A stretch of DNA of 64,000 nt from JAYEHL01 sp041653935 (GCA_041653935.1 JBAZEO010000002.1:62001-126000), one strand, 5' to 3'; shown: positions 17,331 through 26,337, numbered from the stretch's first letter. Translations and numbers: made by a program. The notes: generated from the sequence alone by a model not told the origin.

Positions 17331-17477
17331 TTTACATGGTATAGTACTATAAGGAATAATATCTAGTATTATTCAAGAAAGAGGATGGAGAGCTGAGACG
17401 CGATTGAGAGGCCGCAGTGTCCTCGGTTCTGAAGCTGCAGCATATCCGGCCGTAAAGGCCTCAGCAGCTTAAATAAT
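17331..17477 (+). promoter_or_regulatory. Putative promoter and structured leader before tRNA-Trp
   Basis: TTTACA (17331) and AATAAT (17355) are 18 bases apart. About 110 bases of transcribed leader would follow. These can fold with GAGGCC/GGCCTC and GCTGAG/CTCAGC pairings and a GGCC-gtaaa-GGCC hairpin. No known RNA family (T-box, SRP RNA) was recognised. Confidence 0.35.
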
Positions 17478-17553
17478 AGGGGTGTAGCTCAGTTGGTAGA
17501 GCAGCGGTCTCCAAAACCGCAGGTCGAGGGTTCGAGCCCTTCCGCCCCTGCCA
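17478..17553 (+). tRNA. tRNA-Trp (anticodon CCA)
   Basis: The acceptor arms are AGGGGTG and CGCCCCT. The anticodon stem GCGGT/ACCGC encloses CTCCAAA. The terminal CCA is encoded. Confidence 0.95.
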
Positions 17554-17556
17554 TAA

Positions 17557-17643
17557 GCCGAGGTGGTGGAACTGGTAGACACGCCATCTTGAGGGGGTGG
17601 TGGGCGAAAGCCTTTAGGAGTTCGAGTCTCCTCCTCGGCACCA
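17557..17643 (+). tRNA. tRNA-Leu (anticodon GAG)
   Basis: It has acceptor arms GCCGAGG and CCTCGGC, a long variable arm (GGGCGAAAGCCTT), and anticodon loop TTGAGGG. The CCA end is encoded. It starts three bases after tRNA-Trp ends. Confidence 0.95.
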
Positions 17644-17646
17644 TAT

Positions 17647-17721
<75 letters not shown>

Positions 17722-17731
17722 AAAAATCATC

Positions 17732-17754
17732 CCCCGATATAACGGGGTTATTTT
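17732..17754 (+). terminator. Terminator-like hairpin between tRNA-Gly and tRNA-Cys
   Basis: CCCCG-ATATAA-CGGGG is followed by TTATTTT. The T-run ends directly against the first base of tRNA-Cys, leaving no room for a promoter, so read-through or a processing role must be considered. Confidence 0.5.
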
Positions 17755-17827
17755 GGCGACGTGGCCAAGAGGTTAAGGCGGGGGTCTGCAAAACCCCTAT
17801 TCGGCAGTTCGAATCTGCCCGTCGCCT
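17755..17827 (+). tRNA. tRNA-Cys (anticodon GCA)
   Basis: The acceptor arms are GGCGACG and CGTCGCC with the U73 discriminator typical of cysteine tRNAs. The anticodon loop is CTGCAAA. No CCA is encoded, unlike its neighbours. Confidence 0.94.
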
Positions 17828-17856
17828 TTTCACAAACGTTATGAATATATACAGGT

Positions 17857-17889
17857 AAATCGGGGTACATAATTGTGACCCCGATTTTT
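17857..17889 (+). terminator. Rho-independent terminator after tRNA-Cys
   Basis: The arms AAATCGGGGT and ACCCCGATTT form ten pairs around an 11-base loop, followed by TT and a T-rich stretch. Confidence 0.75.
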
Positions 17890-17917
17890 ATCTTTAACAA
17901 CCGGATATCGATCGCAC

Positions 17918-18003
17918 GCCGAGGTGGCGAAATGGCAGACGCGAGGGACTTAAAATCCCTTGGGCACTAGCTCGTGCGGGTTCGAGTCCCGCCCTCGGCA
18001 CCA
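17918..18003 (+). tRNA. tRNA-Leu (anticodon TAA)
   Basis: The acceptor arms are GCCGAGG and CCTCGGC. The anticodon stem AGGGA/TCCCT encloses CTTAAAA, and a long variable arm is present. The CCA end is encoded. Only 28 bases separate it from the terminator upstream. Confidence 0.95.
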
Positions 18004-18061
18004 AGTGAACTTTCGCTATAAATATATTCAACAATCGTAACTATTAATAAAGGAACTCGAT

Positions 18062-19537
18062 ATGCCACTTTATCCAGGCTTTGAGGATGCAATAAAACCG
18101 AAAACCATCGCCGTTGTAGGGGCTTCCAGAAAGCCCCTTTTATTTGGCGATTTTGTAGCTAACCTGCAACGCGCCGGATTTCCCGGTAATATATATCCTG
18201 TAAATCCAAAGGCAGCGGGTGAGAAGATACACGGCCTAAAATCTTATCCCGACCTGATATCGATACCTGAACACGTCGACCTGGTAACCGCTACCGTGCC
18301 GGCAAAAGACATAATACCTATGTTGGAGGACTGTGTCACCGCCAATATAAAGAACGTCCAGATCTTTACTGCCGGGTTCAAAGAGTCAGGCGAAGCTGAG
18401 GGAATAGCGCTGGAGGAAAAGCTTAAAGAAATCGCAACAAGGGGGAAGATAAACGTACTGGGGCCTAACTGCATGGGGCTTCACATCCCATCATCAAAGA
18501 TAACCACCTGGGAGACACTCAATCCGGAGCCCGGCGGCGTCGGTTTTATATCGCAGAGCGGAGGACATGCCGGGACCTTTGTCGTCGAATCAGCCGACTA
18601 CGGCATACGCGTCAGCAAGATCATGAGCTTCGGGAATGCCGCCGTAATCGACAGCGTTGACCTGCTCGAATATCTGGCCGGCGATCCTGAGACAAAGATG
18701 ATCTGCATGTATCTGGAGGGAGTGAAGAACGGGGGCAAGCTCACAAAGCTAGTCAGAGAGACGAATAAGGCCAAACCCGTCATCATCTGGAAGGGCGGTG
18801 CAACACCAAGCGGCGCCCGAGCCGCAGCCTCACACACAGGATCGCTCGGCGGAGAAGTCCAAATTTGGGACGCATTCTTCAGACAGACAGGAGCGGTAAG
18901 GGTAGAAGGTATAGAAGAACTGCTGAACCAGGTGATGACATTCCTTCACCTGCGGCAGCCAACCGGTAACAGGTTGGCATTAATCGCCGGCGGCGGAGGT
19001 AACAGCGTAGCCTGCTCCGATGTCTGCGACCAGAACGGACTGGTGCTGCCGGCATTCGCCGAAAAAACGCGCAAGTCACTGCTCGAGTTCATAGTTGCAG
19101 AGGGAACGATTACCCGCAATCCCATCGACATCGCATTTGCGATGGTAGATCTCGATGTGCTGATACGCTCTCTGGAACTATCCGCAACCGATCCGAATAT
19201 AGACTTCGTCGTATTCGCTCTGCCACCCGGGGTCATACTCCTGGGCGCCAGCAAACACAATAAGAAAGAAAATATCCCTTTTGAGGAAGCTATTAAAAAA
19301 CACACAAAGCTCGTGCTTGAAACCCTTACTAAATTCGACCGCGAGAATGCATCGGGCAAACCGCTGGTAGTAGTTCTTCAAGGCGGTTTAATCCGATTCC
19401 TGCCGGGACAGCGCGAGCAGCTTAGGATAGATCTGATAAACGCGGGGATACCCACCTATTTCTCGCTGGAACAGGCAAGCCGCGCCATCGGTAAGTTTAT
19501 AAAATACCACGAGTTTCAAATCCATACCAGAAAATAG
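18062..19537 (+). CDS. Acyl-CoA synthetase (NDP-forming), alpha-type subunit
   Basis: The 491-residue protein has a CoA-binding Rossmann domain (TIAVVGASRKPLLFG, YPVNPK), then two succinyl-CoA-ligase-like domains (NVLGPNCMGL, GFISQSGGHAG, MSFGNAAVIDSVDLLEYL). It also carries the active-site histidine in AASHTGSLGG. This matches the alpha part of ADP-forming acetyl-CoA synthetases, which swap acyl-CoA with ATP synthesis. The ATP-grasp beta part is absent here and no gene for it is adjacent, so it must pair with a distant subunit or do something else. The ribosome site AGGAA precedes the ATG. Confidence 0.88.
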   Translation: MPLYPGFEDAIKPKTIAVVGASRKPLLFGDFVANLQRAGFPGNIYPVNPKAAGEKIHGLKSYPDLISIPEHVDLVTATVPAKDIIPMLEDCVTANIKNVQIFTAGFKESGEAEGIALEEKLKEIATRGKINVLGPNCMGLHIPSSKITTWETLNPEPGGVGFISQSGGHAGTFVVESADYGIRVSKIMSFGNAAVIDSVDLLEYLAGDPETKMICMYLEGVKNGGKLTKLVRETNKAKPVIIWKGGATPSGARAAASHTGSLGGEVQIWDAFFRQTGAVRVEGIEELLNQVMTFLHLRQPTGNRLALIAGGGGNSVACSDVCDQNGLVLPAFAEKTRKSLLEFIVAEGTITRNPIDIAFAMVDLDVLIRSLELSATDPNIDFVVFALPPGVILLGASKHNKKENIPFEEAIKKHTKLVLETLTKFDRENASGKPLVVVLQGGLIRFLPGQREQLRIDLINAGIPTYFSLEQASRAIGKFIKYHEFQIHTRK

Positions 19538-19557
19538 TACTCGATACAAACCATCTA

Positions 19558-19617
19558 TTGACATCCGTTCCTGCTAGTGATATATTTCCACGGTAGAAAT
19601 ATTTCATATTGGAAATG
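19558..19617 (+). promoter_or_regulatory. Promoter and palindromic operator of the first marR-MMPL operon
   Basis: TTGACA (19558) and TATATT (19581) are 17 bases apart. The inverted repeat ATATTTC-N7-GAAATAT (19582-19602) starts inside the -10 box, and a third half-site GGAAATG lies at 19611. The promoter of the second marR gene has the same boxes, spacing and repeats, so self-repression by MarR is likely. Confidence 0.75.
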
Positions 19618-20130
19618 TTGGAAATAATGGGCAAGAATCTCGAATCTCAAGACAAAGCTTCACAGCTGGCCATCTTCCTCAAGTATATAAACGAGATAAG
19701 CGCCAAGCTTATATCCCTACCTGACGAAGAGATCGAATACATAAGAAAACAGCTGGGAAAAGCTTTATCCAGGGAAGTGCCAGCTTTCTCCGGAACTCCC
19801 GGGGCTTTTATTAATCTCAGCAGCACACTCTACAATAACAGCAACCTGACTATGGGAGAGCTCAGCCAAAATCTTGCAGTTCCATTATCGACAGCGACAC
19901 GCATGATGGATTGGTGGGTAGACAACGAGTTCGCGCAGAGGCTTAACGACCCGGGAGACCGCAGGGTAGTCCGTGTATCACTTACAGACACCGGTAGAAG
20001 ACTGCATGAGCTGCTAGAGAAATCGCTATCGGAAGGCGTACGGCAATGCCTTAACTGCCTGACCACCGAGGAACAAACTGTCCTGCTGACTCTGATTAGC
20101 AAAGTGGCACAGGGACTTAAGTTGCAATAA
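19615..20130 (+). CDS. MarR-family transcriptional regulator, copy 1
   Basis: About 171 residues; ATG codons at 19615 and 19627 and a TTG at 19609 are all possible starts, since no good ribosome site marks one. A winged helix-turn-helix lies around residues 75-135, with NLTMGELSQNLAVPLSTATRMMDWWVDNEFAQRL as recognition region and the wing DPGDRRVVRVSLTDTGR. Flanking helices for the dimer are present. It is the first gene before a LiaF-C-like protein and an MMPL transporter, and a palindrome covers its own -10 box. It probably represses this operon until a ligand, perhaps a lipid or a drug, binds it. Confidence 0.92.
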   Translation: MLEIMGKNLESQDKASQLAIFLKYINEISAKLISLPDEEIEYIRKQLGKALSREVPAFSGTPGAFINLSSTLYNNSNLTMGELSQNLAVPLSTATRMMDWWVDNEFAQRLNDPGDRRVVRVSLTDTGRRLHELLEKSLSEGVRQCLNCLTTEEQTVLLTLISKVAQGLKLQ

Positions 20131-20169
20131 ACACTGTTTGTGTTTTACAGGTGAAAGAGAGGGGCATCT

Positions 20170-20541
20170 ATGAGAAGCATGGCAATAATAGGAACCTCTA
20201 AACTGGGAAAAGAGCCCTGGCGTCCAGGGAAAAAAGTGACCGCAGTTGCATTTATGGGCGGTTGTGAAATAGATTTCAGGAAGGCCGAGCTTGAAGAAGG
20301 GATAACAGTGGTCAACGCAACTTCTGTATTGGGAGATGTCAATATTGTGGTTAGTCCTGGCATACCGGTTACCATGTCCGGCATATCTATCGGAGGCACT
20401 AGAGGAATCGGCCGCTCTCTAAAGGCAACAGTAAGTTCGCATGATGGGAAATCGATTCACGTTAAAACGTTTTGCCTTATCGGTGGATGTTACGTAAGCG
20501 AGGCCAGTGAGTATGAATCCCAATGGATTGATTCTATCTAA
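20170..20541 (+). CDS. LiaF-C-like small protein, copy 2
   Basis: The 123-residue cytoplasmic-looking protein is a close paralog of the one at 16904-17299. It shows the same beta-repeat pattern (FMGGCEIDFRKAELEEG, VLGDVNIVV, LIGGCYV) that resembles the LiaF C-terminal domain. A ribosome site GAGAGGGG precedes the ATG. It sits between marR and the MMPL gene (39 and 15 bases away), so it is part of that operon. The role is unknown. A stress-sensing or membrane-associated partner of the transporter is a guess from the LiaF link. Confidence 0.72.
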   Translation: MRSMAIIGTSKLGKEPWRPGKKVTAVAFMGGCEIDFRKAELEEGITVVNATSVLGDVNIVVSPGIPVTMSGISIGGTRGIGRSLKATVSSHDGKSIHVKTFCLIGGCYVSEASEYESQWIDSI

Positions 20542-20556
20542 CTTAAGGTGGTTGTA

Positions 20557-23133
20557 ATGAAACGAATATTTAGAAGACTAGGTGTCTTCATAGAAAATAA
20601 GAGGCTTTTGCTTATAATCCTTGGCTTTGTCCTGATTATTCCCGCGACACTGGGCGCAATGCAACTCAAGATGGAGACGGGTTTCTCTACTTTCATATCG
20701 GAGGACTCTCCCGAATACCAGGACTATGAAAAGTTTACCAGCCATTTCAGCGATAACGTACTCGCCGTTTTGATCACCGGTGTTGATATCACCAATCTCC
20801 TAGACCCTGTGAACTTAGCCGCGATGGAGACCATCGAAAACGAGATGGGCGGCACCCCGAATGTACTGAGCACCATAGGCCCAGCTTTCTTCTTAAAGCA
20901 AGCTGTCTATCAGCAGACCGGAGTTCCTGCACTGCCCAGCGATGCACAAACCGCGCTTTATATAGTTACAGACCCCAACACTAGCCAGATTCGCCCCGAA
21001 TTCTCAGGCATATTCCCTGACGAGCAGCACGCACTGATCGCAGTAACTTTAGCGGGAGGACTAACTGCAGAGGAGGAATCAGATATAGTGGAGGCCGCCC
21101 GCGCGGCGGTCGATGAGGCCGGACTGCAGGAAGTTGACGCTCTCGTCACAGGCGCACCGACCATCTGGCCTGAGATCGAAGATCTCATGATCAGCAGCAT
21201 GAAGGCTATGATGCTGGTATCGATCGGACTTATGCTGCTGATACTGGCCCTTATCTTCATCGTTCGCGGATTCTTTGCCTGGCGCTGGCTCCCGTTAGGA
21301 GTAGTCTTCATCGGCATAATATACACTTTCGGCATAATGGGTGTGCTCAGCATCCCGATAACCATGGTCACAATGGCGGTCTTCCCTATTATCATCGGCC
21401 TGGGAGTGGACTACGCCATTCAGTTCCACAACCGCTACGATGAGGAGTCACGACGCGGAGAGACCGTGAAAGAGGCCATCATCGACGCCGTGACACACAT
21501 AGGACCGGCGATAGGCGTAGCCATCATCACCGCCTGTCTGGGATTTGCCGCTTTGTATTTCTCACCCGTACCAATGATCCAGGACTTCGGCTCAATGCTC
21601 ATCATCGGCGTGGCGGCCAGCTATGTCCTGGCGATGTTCTTCCTGCTGGCTATACTTTATAACCACGACCGTTACAAAGAAGACAACAAAAACAAAAAGA
21701 GGAATTTCAGGAAGGGCGGGCTTCTGGGCGCTTTAATAGCAATGGTCGCCGCCTACATCGGCATTGCATCCGCAATGTGCTCAACCGAAACTTCGTTCGG
21801 CGATTACAGGGATATATTAATGATCGTCGCCATAGCTTCCATAATAGTAGCATTATTCTCAATCGCGATGGCCATATACCGTCGCATCCGCAATACCAGA
21901 CCTCTTTCCCAAAAGAGAAAGGATCAATCATCAAAGGAACGCATGGGTTTTGTCGAGAAAGCATTACACAGGATGGCGCCGCGGGTCATCAAAAGCCGAG
22001 CTGTGATCCTGCCTATCGCCTTAGCTCTAACCATTGCCGGCGTCATCGCCGACGGACAAATCGAGACCGAGACCGACGAGTTGAATTTCATTTCAACTGA
22101 TGTGCCCGTAATTAAGGATATGCTAATGCTGCAGGATATATCCGGCGGATTCCTCTCTGCCAACATCCTGATAGAGTCTGATGATATAACTCAACCGGCA
22201 ACACTGGATTGGATGCTGCAGACCGAAGCGCAGATCATGAGCCTGAATTCGCAGAGCGTCCTCGGCACAAGCAGCATCGCCGACACCGTAGCGGGTATGG
22301 CCGGCGGACAGATGCCCCAAGACGCACAGCAAATCAAAGGGCTGATCTCAGCACTGCCGACTCAGATATCACGCAACTTAATAACAGAAGACTACAAAGC
22401 AGCCAACATCATTGTCAGCCTTGATTCGCTCATGGGCAATGAAGAGACCGATTCTCTCATCAAAACATTAAAGAGCTATGTAGAAGCAGCGCCCGACGGA
22501 GTCAGCGGAGTGGTTACCGGTATGCCTGTCATCGGTAAGAAAATGTGGGATGCGCTAACAGGCGGCCGCATAGAAATGACATTCATCGGCATAGGCATGG
22601 TATTCGGCGGCCTTCTCATCCTGTTCAGATTCAGAATACTGCGTGCCCTGATGGCTACATTGCCCATAGCGCTCATAATAGGATGGTCCAGCGGCGTAAT
22701 GTGGCTGCTGGGCATCAAATACACTCCTCTTACCTCCACGCTCAACGCCCTAATTATCGGCATAGGAGTAGAATTCACCATCCTGCTTATGATGCGTTAT
22801 TACGAAGAACGCGGGAACGGCGAGGAGCCGTTTACAGCTATGGTAACCGCTATGACCAAGATCGGCCGCGCCATAGTTGCCTCCGGCCTTACCGTCATCG
22901 GCGGCTTCGGCGCGTTGCTCATCGCCAGGGACTTCAAAATATTGAGCGACTTCGGCGTCGTGACCATGATAAACGTCGGCTTTGCTCTTATAAGCACGCT
23001 GTTCGTGCTGCCGTCGCTTATCGTCTGGATCGATTCATGGCAGAGCAGGAAGGAACTGAAAGCGCGCCGCAGGGACAAGCGCCGTACAAAGGTAATAGAC
23101 AAACAAACGTCGGAATTACCTGCGGCCGAATAG
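20557..23133 (+). CDS. MMPL/RND-family exporter, copy 1
   Basis: The start is the ATG at 20557, with AAGGTGG six bases upstream. The 858-residue protein is a single-chain RND pump. It has an N-terminal helix, a large outer domain, a five-helix bundle with the SSD-like motif VDYAIQFHNRYDEE, and a repeat of this plan with VEFTILLMMRYYEER. Between the halves are two extra membrane helices joined by a C-x-x-E-x-SFGD loop, which is also present in the 49089 paralog. Such pumps move lipids or hydrophobic compounds. The substrate here is unknown. It closes the operon and converges on surE with 10 bases between stops. Confidence 0.93.
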   Translation: MKRIFRRLGVFIENKRLLLIILGFVLIIPATLGAMQLKMETGFSTFISEDSPEYQDYEKFTSHFSDNVLAVLITGVDITNLLDPVNLAAMETIENEMGGTPNVLSTIGPAFFLKQAVYQQTGVPALPSDAQTALYIVTDPNTSQIRPEFSGIFPDEQHALIAVTLAGGLTAEEESDIVEAARAAVDEAGLQEVDALVTGAPTIWPEIEDLMISSMKAMMLVSIGLMLLILALIFIVRGFFAWRWLPLGVVFIGIIYTFGIMGVLSIPITMVTMAVFPIIIGLGVDYAIQFHNRYDEESRRGETVKEAIIDAVTHIGPAIGVAIITACLGFAALYFSPVPMIQDFGSMLIIGVAASYVLAMFFLLAILYNHDRYKEDNKNKKRNFRKGGLLGALIAMVAAYIGIASAMCSTETSFGDYRDILMIVAIASIIVALFSIAMAIYRRIRNTRPLSQKRKDQSSKERMGFVEKALHRMAPRVIKSRAVILPIALALTIAGVIADGQIETETDELNFISTDVPVIKDMLMLQDISGGFLSANILIESDDITQPATLDWMLQTEAQIMSLNSQSVLGTSSIADTVAGMAGGQMPQDAQQIKGLISALPTQISRNLITEDYKAANIIVSLDSLMGNEETDSLIKTLKSYVEAAPDGVSGVVTGMPVIGKKMWDALTGGRIEMTFIGIGMVFGGLLILFRFRILRALMATLPIALIIGWSSGVMWLLGIKYTPLTSTLNALIIGIGVEFTILLMMRYYEERGNGEEPFTAMVTAMTKIGRAIVASGLTVIGGFGALLIARDFKILSDFGVVTMINVGFALISTLFVLPSLIVWIDSWQSRKELKARRRDKRRTKVIDKQTSELPAAE

Positions 23134-23143
23134 CAGCTCGCGG

Positions 23144-23911
23144 TTATTTGAGCTTATCTAAGAGTTCCTGAGGAAGCTTCTTGAGTTTGGCCAGCGCTTT
23201 AGCGCTGGTCAGGTCTGTATATAACGGTGTGATTGATATCTTGTCCTCGACAAATGCCTTCACGTCGGTGCCTTCCTCCGGCTGCCACTGCGGCTCCCCC
23301 CTCACGATCCAGTAGTACTCCCGCTTGCCATCATTCCCCTCGACCACCTTGTCGCCGCAGCTCCTGCGCCCGAGCTTTGTAACCTCAATCCCCTGAATTT
23401 TTTCGAGGGGCAGATTAGGCAAATTGACGTTCAGCAACACCTCCCTGGGAAGCTCCCCCATCCGCCGGGCCAGAACCCCCGCCAGCTTCGCGGCCACATC
23501 GAAATGGACATCCTTTATGGCTCCGACAGATATGGCTACCGAAGGAATGCCCTTAAAGTATCCTTGCAGAGCGGCGCCTACAGTCCCGGATAGAAGCACA
23601 TCATCACCAAGATTGGCCCCCTCATTTATCCCCGAAAAGACCAGATCGACTTTATCGGACAGGAGACGGCCTAACGCCAGGATCACGCAGTCGGAGGGAG
23701 TGCCTTCCACTGAATAGCTTGGCACTCCCTCGAGCGGAGACCTGACCTTCCTCACCCTGAGCGGGTGGTGCAGCGTCATTGAGCTGCTTACAGCACTCTG
23801 CTCGCGGTCAGGAGCTACGATTACAACATCGCCCACCTTGCTCAGCTCACGCGCAAGTAACCATAGCCCCCTGGCGTAGAAACCATCATCATTTGTGACC
23901 AGTATTTTCAA
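23144..23911 (-). CDS. surE: 5'/3'-nucleotidase SurE
   Basis: The 255-residue protein begins with the metal-binding motif ILVTNDDG and carries VVAPDREQSAVSSSMTLHHPLR and VFSGINEGANLGDDVLLSGTVGAA, all typical of SurE. It removes phosphate from nucleoside monophosphates in the cytoplasm. The start is TTG and overlaps the sucD stop as TTGA, so it is coupled to the succinyl-CoA ligase genes. No functional link to them is known. Confidence 0.96.
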   Translation of the reverse strand: MKILVTNDDGFYARGLWLLARELSKVGDVVIVAPDREQSAVSSSMTLHHPLRVRKVRSPLEGVPSYSVEGTPSDCVILALGRLLSDKVDLVFSGINEGANLGDDVLLSGTVGAALQGYFKGIPSVAISVGAIKDVHFDVAAKLAGVLARRMGELPREVLLNVNLPNLPLEKIQGIEVTKLGRRSCGDKVVEGNDGKREYYWIVRGEPQWQPEEGTDVKAFVEDKISITPLYTDLTSAKALAKLKKLPQELLDKLK

Positions 23912-24783
23912 GACTTCAGAACCTTCTTGGCTAACGCCCCGATCTCGGCCGGGCTCGATGCGATATGTGCCCCGGCAGCTTTAAGCGCAGCGATCTTCTC
24001 CGCCGCGGTGCCTGAACTGCCTGTTATTATAGCTCCGGCATGCCCCATCCGTTTACCCGGAGGTGCGCTGCTGCCGGAGATAAACGATACAACTGGTTTG
24101 GACATTTTCGCTTTAATGAACTCTGCAGCATTCTGCTCCGCAACGCCGCCTATCTCTCCGATAAGGATCACCAGTTCCGTATCTTTGTCCTTTTCGAACA
24201 GCTCCAGCATATCCAGGAACGTGGTTCCTATCAGCGGATCGCCGCCGATGCCGACGCAGGTCGACTGTCCGATGCCATGATCCGTCAGCTGTGCTATGGC
24301 TTCATATGTCAGCGTGCCGCTGCGCGATACCACGCCCACGTTGCCCGGCTTGCTTATATCCCCGGGCATCAGGCCGATCTTGCACTTGTATCGCGGCGCT
24401 ATCAACCCCGGACAGTTAGGCCCGATAAGCCTCGTCTTCTTATTTCTAAGATAACTGAGCACGGTTACCATATCCACCGTGGGAATGCCGTCCGTTATGC
24501 ACACCACAAGCGCTATTCCGGCATCAGCCGCCTCGATTATGGCCTCCGCGGCGAAGGCCGGCGGCACGAATATCATGCTGGCGTTGGCTCCTGTCTCCTT
24601 CACCGCCTGATCCACATAGTTAAATACAGGAACCTCTTCTAATTTGGTCCCGCCTTTGCCCGGTGTGACCCCGGCCACCACCTTGGTGCCGAAAGCCATG
24701 CACCTCTTGGTATGAAAGCTGCCCTCGTTGCCGGTTATACCCTGAACAAGCAGCTTGGTCTTGTCATTTACTAATACGCTCAT
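23908..24783 (-). CDS. sucD: Succinate-CoA ligase, alpha subunit
   Basis: The 291-residue protein has the CoA-binding fold (LLVQGITGNEGSFHTKR), GPNCPGLI, the segment GIGGDPLIGTTFLD and the phospho-histidine loop GHAGAIITGSSGTAAEK. It converts succinyl-CoA to succinate with formation of ATP or GTP, together with SucC encoded upstream. It is separated from sucC by a small membrane-protein gene, which is unusual. It overlaps surE by four bases. Confidence 0.95.
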   Translation of the reverse strand: MSVLVNDKTKLLVQGITGNEGSFHTKRCMAFGTKVVAGVTPGKGGTKLEEVPVFNYVDQAVKETGANASMIFVPPAFAAEAIIEAADAGIALVVCITDGIPTVDMVTVLSYLRNKKTRLIGPNCPGLIAPRYKCKIGLMPGDISKPGNVGVVSRSGTLTYEAIAQLTDHGIGQSTCVGIGGDPLIGTTFLDMLELFEKDKDTELVILIGEIGGVAEQNAAEFIKAKMSKPVVSFISGSSAPPGKRMGHAGAIITGSSGTAAEKIAALKAAGAHIASSPAEIGALAKKVLKS

Positions 24784-24811
24784 TCTAACCCCCTATTATA
24801 TTTAAGAAAGC

Positions 24812-25120
24812 CTAAAGACTTAATATCGCGTATACTCCGCAAACCAGTGCACCTGCTACACATAACGCAGCAGCGAACTCCTTCCAGGATTCATTTTTCC
24901 TCATTGCCGAGAAGAACACAGCCCCGCCAACGACAAGGAAACCCATGCTGACCCCGAAGCGGGCATCGAACTCATGGAAATTGCACAGGCCTAACACTCC
25001 AATAGCCACAGAAACAAGCCCTACGGCGAGCGGCCCACTGACCTCAACACCGTTAAAGCCCGCCCAGAGTATGATCATCAAGGCAATACTCATTAACAGC
25101 AGTATTATCTCGAGCGTCAT
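24812..25120 (-). CDS. Small membrane protein between sucC and sucD
   Basis: The 102 residues form three to four membrane helices with short loops (HEFDARFGVS; MRKNESWKE) and no recognisable family motif. GGAGGTG lies six bases before the ATG, so translation should be efficient. It fits tightly between sucC (20 bases) and sucD (28 bases) and is surely co-transcribed with them. A role as a membrane anchor or transporter for the pathway cannot be shown from sequence. Confidence 0.65.
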   Translation of the reverse strand: MTLEIILLLMSIALMIILWAGFNGVEVSGPLAVGLVSVAIGVLGLCNFHEFDARFGVSMGFLVVGGAVFFSAMRKNESWKEFAAALCVAGALVCGVYAILSL

Positions 25121-25140
25121 GCCTGCACCTCCATCACTTG

Positions 25141-26310
25141 CTAACTGGCTTTGCCCTTGGCCGCAGATACCACTTTGGTAGCAGCCTCATCCAGATCGTT
25201 AGCCAGGATCACCGGCAGCCCGGAATCGGCGAGAATCTTCTTGCCTTCATCCTTATTCGTGCCACGCATCCGTACCACGATCGGCACCTTTATCCCCTGC
25301 TGCTTCGATACCTCGATCATGCCGCGCGCGATGATGTCGCAGCGCAGTATGCCGCCGAAGACGTTGACCAGCACCGCCTTCACATTGGCATCTGATAGCA
25401 TGATTTTCAAAGCCTTGATGACCTGCTCATCGCTGGCCCCGCCGCCGACATCGAGGAAGTTGGCTGCTTTGCCCCCCTTGAGCTTGATGATATCCATAGT
25501 AGCCATGGCCAGTCCTGCGCCGTTGACCATGCATCCGACATCTCCGTCCAGTTTGATGTACGTTACACCCGCCTTGGCCGCCTCCAGGTCCAGCGGGTTC
25601 TCCTGCGACGGATCGCGCATATCCGGATAATCCTTGTGGCGGAACAGCGAGTTATCATCAAGGTTCAGCTTGCCGTCCAGCGCCAGTATCCTGTTGTCCT
25701 TTGTGATCACCAGAGGGTTGATCTCCGCAAGCGAGGCATCCTTCTCGCGGAACATGCGGAACAAGCTCTCTATCAATTGACCGGCCGGTTTCATCAGATC
25801 CGCCGGCATATTCAGCCCATATGCAATCTTGCGCCCGATGTAGGACTGGTAACCGGATGCTGGATCTACGTGCACCTTGAGTATCTTCTCCGGCGTCTTG
25901 GCCGCTACCTCTTCGATCTCCATGCCGCCGGCCTCGCTGGCCATGATCACCGGCATCCTCTTCGCTGAATCGATTACTATGCTCAAATATAACTCTTTGG
26001 CGATCCCCATCGCCTCCTCAACCAGCACCTTGTGCACCGGCACGCCTTCCGCCGATGTCTGGTGCGTGACCAGGCGCATCCCGATTATCTGGCCTGCTAT
26101 CTTCTCAGCCTCATCGGGATTCTGCGCTATCTTAACCCCTCCGGCCTTGCCGCGACCGCCCGCATAAACCTGAGCCTTTATCACCACCGGACCACCCAGC
26201 TCCTGGGCTATCTTCTTCGCCTCTGCAGGCGTTGAAGCCACCCTCCCCTTAGGCACAGGCACGCCGTACTTGGCGAAAATCTCCTTTGCCTGGTATTCGT
26301 GGATCTTCAA
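25141..26310 (-). CDS. sucC: Succinate-CoA ligase, beta subunit
   Basis: The 389-residue protein begins MKIHEYQAKEIFAKYGVPVPKG and has the ATP-grasp domain (VVIKAQVYAGGRGKAGGVK), the Mg-site segment LAEINPLVI, and the C-terminal ligase domain GGILRCDIIARGM. It forms the nucleotide-binding half of succinyl-CoA synthetase. The start codon is TTG at 26310, with AAAGGAG upstream. It is the first sizeable gene of the sucC - membrane protein - sucD - surE operon; the small helix-hairpin-helix gene precedes it by 27 bases. Confidence 0.96.
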   Translation of the reverse strand: MKIHEYQAKEIFAKYGVPVPKGRVASTPAEAKKIAQELGGPVVIKAQVYAGGRGKAGGVKIAQNPDEAEKIAGQIIGMRLVTHQTSAEGVPVHKVLVEEAMGIAKELYLSIVIDSAKRMPVIMASEAGGMEIEEVAAKTPEKILKVHVDPASGYQSYIGRKIAYGLNMPADLMKPAGQLIESLFRMFREKDASLAEINPLVITKDNRILALDGKLNLDDNSLFRHKDYPDMRDPSQENPLDLEAAKAGVTYIKLDGDVGCMVNGAGLAMATMDIIKLKGGKAANFLDVGGGASDEQVIKALKIMLSDANVKAVLVNVFGGILRCDIIARGMIEVSKQQGIKVPIVVRMRGTNKDEGKKILADSGLPVILANDLDEAATKVVSAAKGKAS

Positions 26311-26337
26311 GTGTGAACTCCTTTCTGTCTGTTTTAC

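Noticed and set aside
17395..17477. T-box or SRP RNA before tRNA-Trp
   Set aside because: The T-box sequence and the SRP RNA core were looked for and not found; only generic stem-loops are visible.
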